Position numbers and translations under genes: made by a program. This document shows positions 60,332 through 64,000 of a stretch of 64,000 nucleotides of DNA, in pieces. Origin of the DNA: Methylovulum sp. (GTDB lineage: Bacteria > Pseudomonadota > Gammaproteobacteria > Methylococcales > Methylomonadaceae); contig JAURZI010000076.1 in the NCBI GenBank assembly GCA_030653435.1, positions 25,359 to 89,358 on the forward strand, given 5' to 3'. Position 1 is the first letter of the stretch. Each line of letters starts with the position of its first letter. The notes under the pieces are model-generated. The model saw only the letters and a list, made by a program, of their open reading frames with translations, made no database searches and was not told where the DNA came from.

Positions 60332-61193
60332 CCCCTCTGCGTGGCAGCAACTATGGCCTGCGCCGGCAAAATTAAACTTAATGTTGCGTATTGTTGGGCG
60401 GCGGCCGGATGGCTACCATTTGCTGCAAACCGTGTTTCAATTTATTGAATTATGTGATTGGATAAGTTTTCATCCGGTTGAAGATGGGCTCGTAAGCCTG
60501 CAAGCAAAGCTGCCTGGTGTTGCTGAAGATGACGATTTGACGGTCAGGGCTGCAAAATTGTTGAAGGTTGAAACAGGGTGTCGACAAGGTGTGTGTATTG
60601 ATGTCGTTAAAAACCTGCCTATGGGGGGCGGTCTTGGCGGTGGCAGCTCCGATGCAGCTACGGTCCTGGTGGTGCTAAACCAGCTGTGGGGCGTGAATTT
60701 GCCAGTCGAGCAACTGATGCGGCTAGGCTTGTCGCTTGGGGCGGATGTGCCGATATTTATATACGGGCATTCGGCCTGGGCCGAGGGCGTTGGAGAGGAG
60801 ATACAAAAAATAACGCTTCCAGAGCAATGGGTTGTCGTGATAAAGCCTGATTGCCATGTGAACACAAGAGAAATATTTTCAGCCGAAGAGTTGACACGGA
60901 ATAGCAAATCTATCAAAATAGCTGACTTTATAGCAGGTCAGCATCAAAATGATTGTCTTGATGTGGTTTGTCAATACTATCCATCTGTTAAACGCGCTTT
61001 AATTGATTTATCTGAGTTTTCAGAGGCAAGATTAACTGGGACTGGGGCTTGTGTTTTCGCACGGTTTGACTCTGAAATAAATGCGCTTGTTGCGTATCAG
61101 TCGCTAAAGCCTAAGTGGCAGGTATATCTTTCTAAATGTGTCAATGAATCGCCTTTGTTTTCGATGCTGAAAGCGGGTGGTTTTTTATCCTAA
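60312..61193 (+). CDS. ispE: 4-diphosphocytidyl-2-C-methyl-D-erythritol kinase
   Basis: A 293-residue GHMP kinase of the non-mevalonate isoprenoid pathway. It has WPAPAKLNLMLRIVGRRPDGYH at the start, the ATP loop PMGGGLGGGSSDAATVL and the C-terminal ARLTGTGACVFARF. The ATG at 60312 lies inside the end of lolB; a GTG at 60321 is an alternative. tRNA-Gln follows after 3 bases. Confidence 0.97.
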   Translation: MVPVLNNPSAWQQLWPAPAKLNLMLRIVGRRPDGYHLLQTVFQFIELCDWISFHPVEDGLVSLQAKLPGVAEDDDLTVRAAKLLKVETGCRQGVCIDVVKNLPMGGGLGGGSSDAATVLVVLNQLWGVNLPVEQLMRLGLSLGADVPIFIYGHSAWAEGVGEEIQKITLPEQWVVVIKPDCHVNTREIFSAEELTRNSKSIKIADFIAGQHQNDCLDVVCQYYPSVKRALIDLSEFSEARLTGTGACVFARFDSEINALVAYQSLKPKWQVYLSKCVNESPLFSMLKAGGFLS

Positions 61194-61196
61194 TAT

Positions 61197-61271
61197 TGGG
61201 TCGTCGCCAAGCGGTAAGGCACGGGGTTTTGATCTCCGCATACCAAGGTTCGAATCCTTGCGACCCAGCCA
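61197..61271 (+). tRNA. tRNA-Gln (TTG)
   Basis: A 75-base gene with encoded CCA. The anticodon stem CGGGG/CTCCG closes the loop TTTTGAT, giving anticodon TTG. The acceptor stem pairs TGGGTCG with CGACCCA. It lies between ispE and prs, the usual gammaproteobacterial position, and has no separate promoter that I can see. Confidence 0.97.
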
Positions 61272-61308
61272 TTTATCATCTGAGTTAAATTCTTGTGGGA
61301 GTGCTTGA

Positions 61309-62262
61309 ATGAATGACACCTCTATGATGGTGTTTTCTGGGAATGCTAACCTGGCTTTATCTGATGGTATAGTTAAAAAGCTCAATATGCGCCTAGGGAT
61401 GGCCGCTGTGGGTAGGTTTAGTGACGGCGAGATTGCGGTCGAAATTGAAGAGAATGTCCGGGGCAAGGATGTTTTTATTATTCAGCCGACTTGCTCGCCG
61501 ACCAATGAGAATTTGATGGAGTTACTGGTGATGATTGATGCCCTAAAGAGGGCCTCAGCATCACGAATTACTGCGGTAATGCCCTATTATGGATATGCTA
61601 GGCAAGATAGGCGGTCGCGCTCAGCCAGGGTGCCCATTAGTGCTAAGTTGGTTGCTAAAATGATTGAGCAGGCAGGAGCTAGTCGGCTTTTAACGGTTGA
61701 TTTGCATGCTGATCAGATTCAGGGATTTTTTGATATACCCGTTGATAATGTTTATGCTTCGCCAATTTTGTTGGGTGACTTGTGGCGCAAGCAATACAAA
61801 GACTTGATTGTGGTTTCCCCCGATGTTGGTGGTGTGGTCAGGGCGCGTGCTCTGGCCAAGCGATTAAACGATGCCGATCTTGCTATTATTGATAAACGCA
61901 GGTTAAAGGCCAATGTCGCCGAGGTTATGCATATCATTGGCGATGTTGATGGGCGTACCTGTATATTGATTGATGATTTGGTTGATACGGCGGGAACATT
62001 GTGCCATGCGGCTGCGGCATTGAAAAAGCATGGTGCGGTTAAGGTGGTTGCGTATTGTACGCATGCCGTTTTATCAGGATCCGCGATGAAAAATTTAAGT
62101 GGTTCCGTGCTAGATGAATTGGTTGTTACGGATACCATTCCGTTAAGTCAGGAAGCTGTTGATTCGGGAAAGATAAGGCAGTTGACCGTTGCGGAAATGC
62201 TTGCCGAAACAATTAGGCGGATATCGGTGGGTGAGTCGGTCAGTTCGCTCTATGTGGATTAA
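61309..62262 (+). CDS. prs: Ribose-phosphate pyrophosphokinase
   Basis: A 317-residue enzyme that makes PRPP from ribose-5-phosphate and ATP, for purines, pyrimidines, histidine and NAD. It has [40 protein letters not shown] (core [10 protein letters not shown]), and the PRPP loop [19 protein letters not shown] lies shortly before the ATG. Order ispE/tRNA-Gln/prs/rplY/pth matches pseudomonads. Confidence 0.98.
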   Translation: MNDTSMMVFSGNANLALSDGIVKKLNMRLGMAAVGRFSDGEIAVEIEENVRGKDVFIIQPTCSPTNENLMELLVMIDALKRASASRITAVMPYYGYARQDRRSRSARVPISAKLVAKMIEQAGASRLLTVDLHADQIQGFFDIPVDNVYASPILLGDLWRKQYKDLIVVSPDVGGVVRARALAKRLNDADLAIIDKRRLKANVAEVMHIIGDVDGRTCILIDDLVDTAGTLCHAAAALKKHGAVKVVAYCTHAVLSGSAMKNLSGSVLDELVVTDTIPLSQEAVDSGKIRQLTVAEMLAETIRRISVGESVSSLYVD

Positions 62263-62316
62263 AAGTTGTCGATTAAGAGTTAATTTGTGTGCTTTGATGC
62301 ACGGGGTTGAGAAAAA

Positions 62317-62916
62317 ATGTCAAGCGTATTTGAATTTGTTGCTGAAAGTCGTGGGCTGTCAGGAAAAAGTGCGGCAAGAAGTCTGCGTCGCCAAGGTAAT
62401 GTGCCTGCGGTGATATATGGTGGTCACAGGGAGCCTCAAATGCTGACGCTCAATCATAATGAAGTCATTAAGCATCTTGATCATGAGGCGGTTTATTCTC
62501 ATGTGTTGGATGTGACGGTTGATGGAAAAACGGAAAAAGCCATTCTTAAAGGTGTTCAGCGCAATCCAGCAAGATTTCAGGTTCTGCATCTGGATTTTCT
62601 TAGGGTAGAGATGAATGAGCCGGTAAAAGTGCATGTTCCGTTGCATTTTGTTAATGAAAGCGGTTCTGTTGGTGGCAAGAAAGGTGGTATCGCCGCGCAC
62701 TCTATGGTTGATATCGAGGTTTCTTGTTTGCCTTCGTTATTGCCTGAGTATATTGAGGTCAATATGGTTAACCTTGATATTGGGGAGTCATTGCATTTGT
62801 CTGATATTAGCTTGCCGGAAGGTGTAGAGATTGTCGTGCTAAGTCAGGGGCCTGAGCATGATTTGCCAGTGGTCTCCATGATGGCTTCGAAAAGCAGTAA
62901 GGAAGATGTCGCTTAA
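62317..62916 (+). CDS. rplY: 50S ribosomal protein L25, long (Ctc) form
   Basis: A 199-residue 5S rRNA-binding protein. The N-terminal L25 domain (RGLSGKSAARSLRRQGNVPAVIYGG) is followed by the C-terminal Ctc/TL5 beta domain (VDIEVSCLPSLLPEYIEVNM), so it is the long form of about 200 residues and not the 94-residue E. coli type. It is followed 8 bases later by pth. Confidence 0.96.
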   Translation: MSSVFEFVAESRGLSGKSAARSLRRQGNVPAVIYGGHREPQMLTLNHNEVIKHLDHEAVYSHVLDVTVDGKTEKAILKGVQRNPARFQVLHLDFLRVEMNEPVKVHVPLHFVNESGSVGGKKGGIAAHSMVDIEVSCLPSLLPEYIEVNMVNLDIGESLHLSDISLPEGVEIVVLSQGPEHDLPVVSMMASKSSKEDVA

Positions 62917-62924
62917 AGGCAGCA

Positions 62925-63491
62925 ATGATTAAACTAATAGTTGGCTTGGGTAATCCGGGTCGGCAGTACGAAAAAACCCGGCATAATGCCGGGTTTTTGT
63001 TTTTGGACAAGTTGCTTGCCGAAACGGGCGGCTCTTGGTCTACAGAGGTCAAATTTCAAGGGCTGTTTGCTGAGATTGGTGTTTCGGGCGGAAAGGTGTT
63101 GTTGCTGAAACCGGAAACTTTTATGAACCGAAGCGGCCAATCGGTTGGCAAGGTCGCTCGATACTATAAGTTGTTGCCGGAAGAAATTCTTGTTGTCCAT
63201 GATGAACTGGATTTTGATGTGGGTGTGATGAAGCTTAAAAAAGGCGGGGGGCATGCCGGGCATAATGGGTTGAGGGATATTATTGCTCACATGGGTTCGA
63301 ATGAGTTTTACAGGTTGCGAATTGGCATAGGTCGTCCTGATCCTGGTAAGTCAGTTGCGGATTATGTGCTGTCGGCCCCGTCAAAAATCGAATCGCAAGC
63401 ATTGGAGTCTGTGGTTGGCGAGAGGCTTGTTTTTGTTGGGCAAATGGTTTCTGGCGACATGGCAGTTGTCATGAATAAACTGAATGCCTAG
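62925..63491 (+). CDS. pth: Peptidyl-tRNA hydrolase
   Basis: A 188-residue esterase that frees tRNA from peptidyl-tRNA dropped by ribosomes. LIVGLGNPGRQYEKTRHNAG contains the catalytic histidine (His in RHNAG); KPETFMNRSGQSV, VHDELD and GGGHAGHNGLRDI follow. The ATG has AAGG upstream. The next gene in many gammaproteobacteria, ychF, is absent here; a tRNA cluster follows. A terminator-like hairpin lies inside codons 16-25. Confidence 0.97.
   Translation: MIKLIVGLGNPGRQYEKTRHNAGFLFLDKLLAETGGSWSTEVKFQGLFAEIGVSGGKVLLLKPETFMNRSGQSVGKVARYYKLLPEEILVVHDELDFDVGVMKLKKGGGHAGHNGLRDIIAHMGSNEFYRLRIGIGRPDPGKSVADYVLSAPSKIESQALESVVGERLVFVGQMVSGDMAVVMNKLNA
62972..62998. terminator. Terminator-shaped hairpin inside the pth coding sequence
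   Basis: AAAAACCCGGCA at 62972-62983, a 3-base loop TAA and TGCCGGGTTTTT at 62987-62998 form a perfect 12-bp stem with A and T tracts on both sides, followed by GTTTTTGG. It encodes the conserved KTRHNAGF active-site region. By shape it is a standard bidirectional intrinsic terminator; whether it works within a translated gene is unknown. Confidence 0.6.
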
Positions 63492-63518
63492 TTGGTAAGC
63501 ATTGCTTGAAATAATGGG

Positions 63519-63547
63519 TTGACAGTAGCTGCTATATAAAAGATAAT
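63519..63547 (+). promoter_or_regulatory. Sigma-70 promoter of the tRNA-Tyr/Gly/Thr-tuf operon
   Basis: A perfect TTGACA (63519-63524) and GATAAT (63542-63547, 5 of 6 matches) are spaced by 17 bases. The expected start is near 63555, about 12 bases before tRNA-Tyr. This is the strongest sigma-70 match noticed in the window. Confidence 0.8.
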
Positions 63548-63566
63548 AATGAGCTTACCCGATATA

Positions 63567-63651
63567 GGAGGGGTTCCCGAGCGGCCAAAGGGATCAGACT
63601 GTAAATCTGCCGGCTCTGCCTTCGGAGGTTCGAATCCTCCCCCCTCCACCA
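63567..63651 (+). tRNA. tRNA-Tyr (GTA)
   Basis: An 85-base class II tRNA with a long variable arm and encoded CCA. The anticodon loop CTGTAAA gives GTA. The acceptor stem pairs GGAGGGG with CCCCTCC. First of three tRNAs before tuf. Confidence 0.97.
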
Positions 63652-63665
63652 TCACCTAATAATTT

Positions 63666-63739
63666 GCGGGTGTAGTTCAATGGTAGAACTCCAGCCTTCC
63701 AAGCTGATCACGTGGGTTCGATTCCCATCACCCGCTCCA
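63666..63739 (+). tRNA. tRNA-Gly (TCC)
   Basis: A 74-base gene with encoded CCA. The loop between CAGCC and its partner reads TTCCAA, giving anticodon TCC. The acceptor stem GCGGGTG pairs with CACCCGC. It lies 14 bases after tRNA-Tyr. Confidence 0.97.
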
Positions 63740-63754
63740 TGTTTCTGAGATTAT

Positions 63755-63830
<76 letters not shown>

Positions 63831-63859
63831 GTTGCAATGTCGATAGTTAAGGTAAATTT

Positions 63860-64000
63860 ATGGCCAAAGAAAAATTTTCACGTAGCAAGCCACATGTCAA
63901 CGTAGGCACAATCGGTCACGTTGATCACGGAAAGACGACACTAACGGCTGCTTTAACGACAGTAATGGCTAAATTGCACGGTGGTGCGGTCAAGGCTTTC
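63860..64000 (+). CDS. tuf: Elongation factor Tu, N-terminal part
   Basis: The first 47 codons of EF-Tu ([19 protein letters not shown] and the P-loop [14 protein letters not shown]); the gene runs off the window end. EF-Tu delivers aminoacyl-tRNA to the ribosome. Its place behind tRNA-Tyr, Gly and Thr corresponds to tufB of E. coli. An AAGG lies 10 bases before the ATG. Confidence 0.97.
   Translation, partial: MAKEKFSRSKPHVNVGTIGHVDHGKTTLTAALTTVMAKLHGGAVKAF

Overview
The window reads as chromosome of a gammaproteobacterium with roughly balanced GC. Several blocks have classic gammaproteobacterial order: tRNA-fMet/rimP/nusA/infB/rbfA/truB/rpsO/pnp; nrdR/ribD/ribE/ribBA/ribH/nusB/thiL/pgpA; hemA/prfA/prmC opposite lolB/ispE/tRNA-Gln/prs/rplY/pth; and tRNA-Tyr/Gly/Thr/tuf. 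Chemotaxis, flagellar and cyclic-di-GMP genes indicate a motile Gram-negative cell. A methanotroph-like (Methylococcales) origin fits the general feel of the proteins, but no diagnostic metabolic gene is present, so this is only a guess.

Layout. 1-8.4 kb: the end of a chemoreceptor, a CBS-GGDEF-EAL protein, purB, a second diguanylate cyclase, fliK on the minus strand, and the sigma-54 activator fleQ. 8.4-17.4 kb: an accessory operon-like run of seven genes. It is preceded by a good sigma-54 promoter, a TGT-N10-ACA dyad and nested hairpins. It begins with a small molybdate-binding (Mop) protein and an unrecognised protein, then continues with a DRE-TIM aldolase-type enzyme fused to a second domain, a HAD phosphatase, a CMP-sugar synthetase-like cytidylyltransferase, a large SGNH-like/GT61 glycosyltransferase and a stand-alone paralogue of its N-terminal half. 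I read this as a route to a CMP-activated ulosonic-type sugar acid without a NeuB or KdsA type synthase, plus its transfer to a surface or flagellar acceptor. It is the best candidate for an undescribed system here. 17.4-19.7 kb: a short IS630-like remnant with terminal inverted repeats, a sulfatase gene broken at a 12-base G tract, and a stretch with little coding content.

19.7-36.6 kb is housekeeping: thiC behind a TPP riboswitch, the pnp-to-tRNA-fMet transcription/translation operon on the minus strand, and the riboflavin/thiamine/nusB operon. 36.8-50.8 kb is mixed: an orphan FecR-type regulator, a large hybrid histidine kinase, a GT2/LAB_N pair, a 5'-nucleotidase with a coiled-coil membrane protein, gcvR, a bcp-type peroxiredoxin, a PIN-PhoH protein, an AI-2E family transporter, a DHH phosphoesterase, cysC and a gamma-glutamylcyclotransferase-like protein. 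50.8-54.5 kb: a TonB-dependent receptor overlapping a membrane diguanylate cyclase gene, and a JAMM metallopeptidase.

54.5-64 kb is again conserved: prmC, prfA and hemA on the minus strand; a TPR lipoprotein, lolB, ispE, tRNA-Gln, prs, rplY and pth on the plus strand; then a tRNA-Tyr/Gly/Thr cluster leading into tuf, which is cut by the window end.
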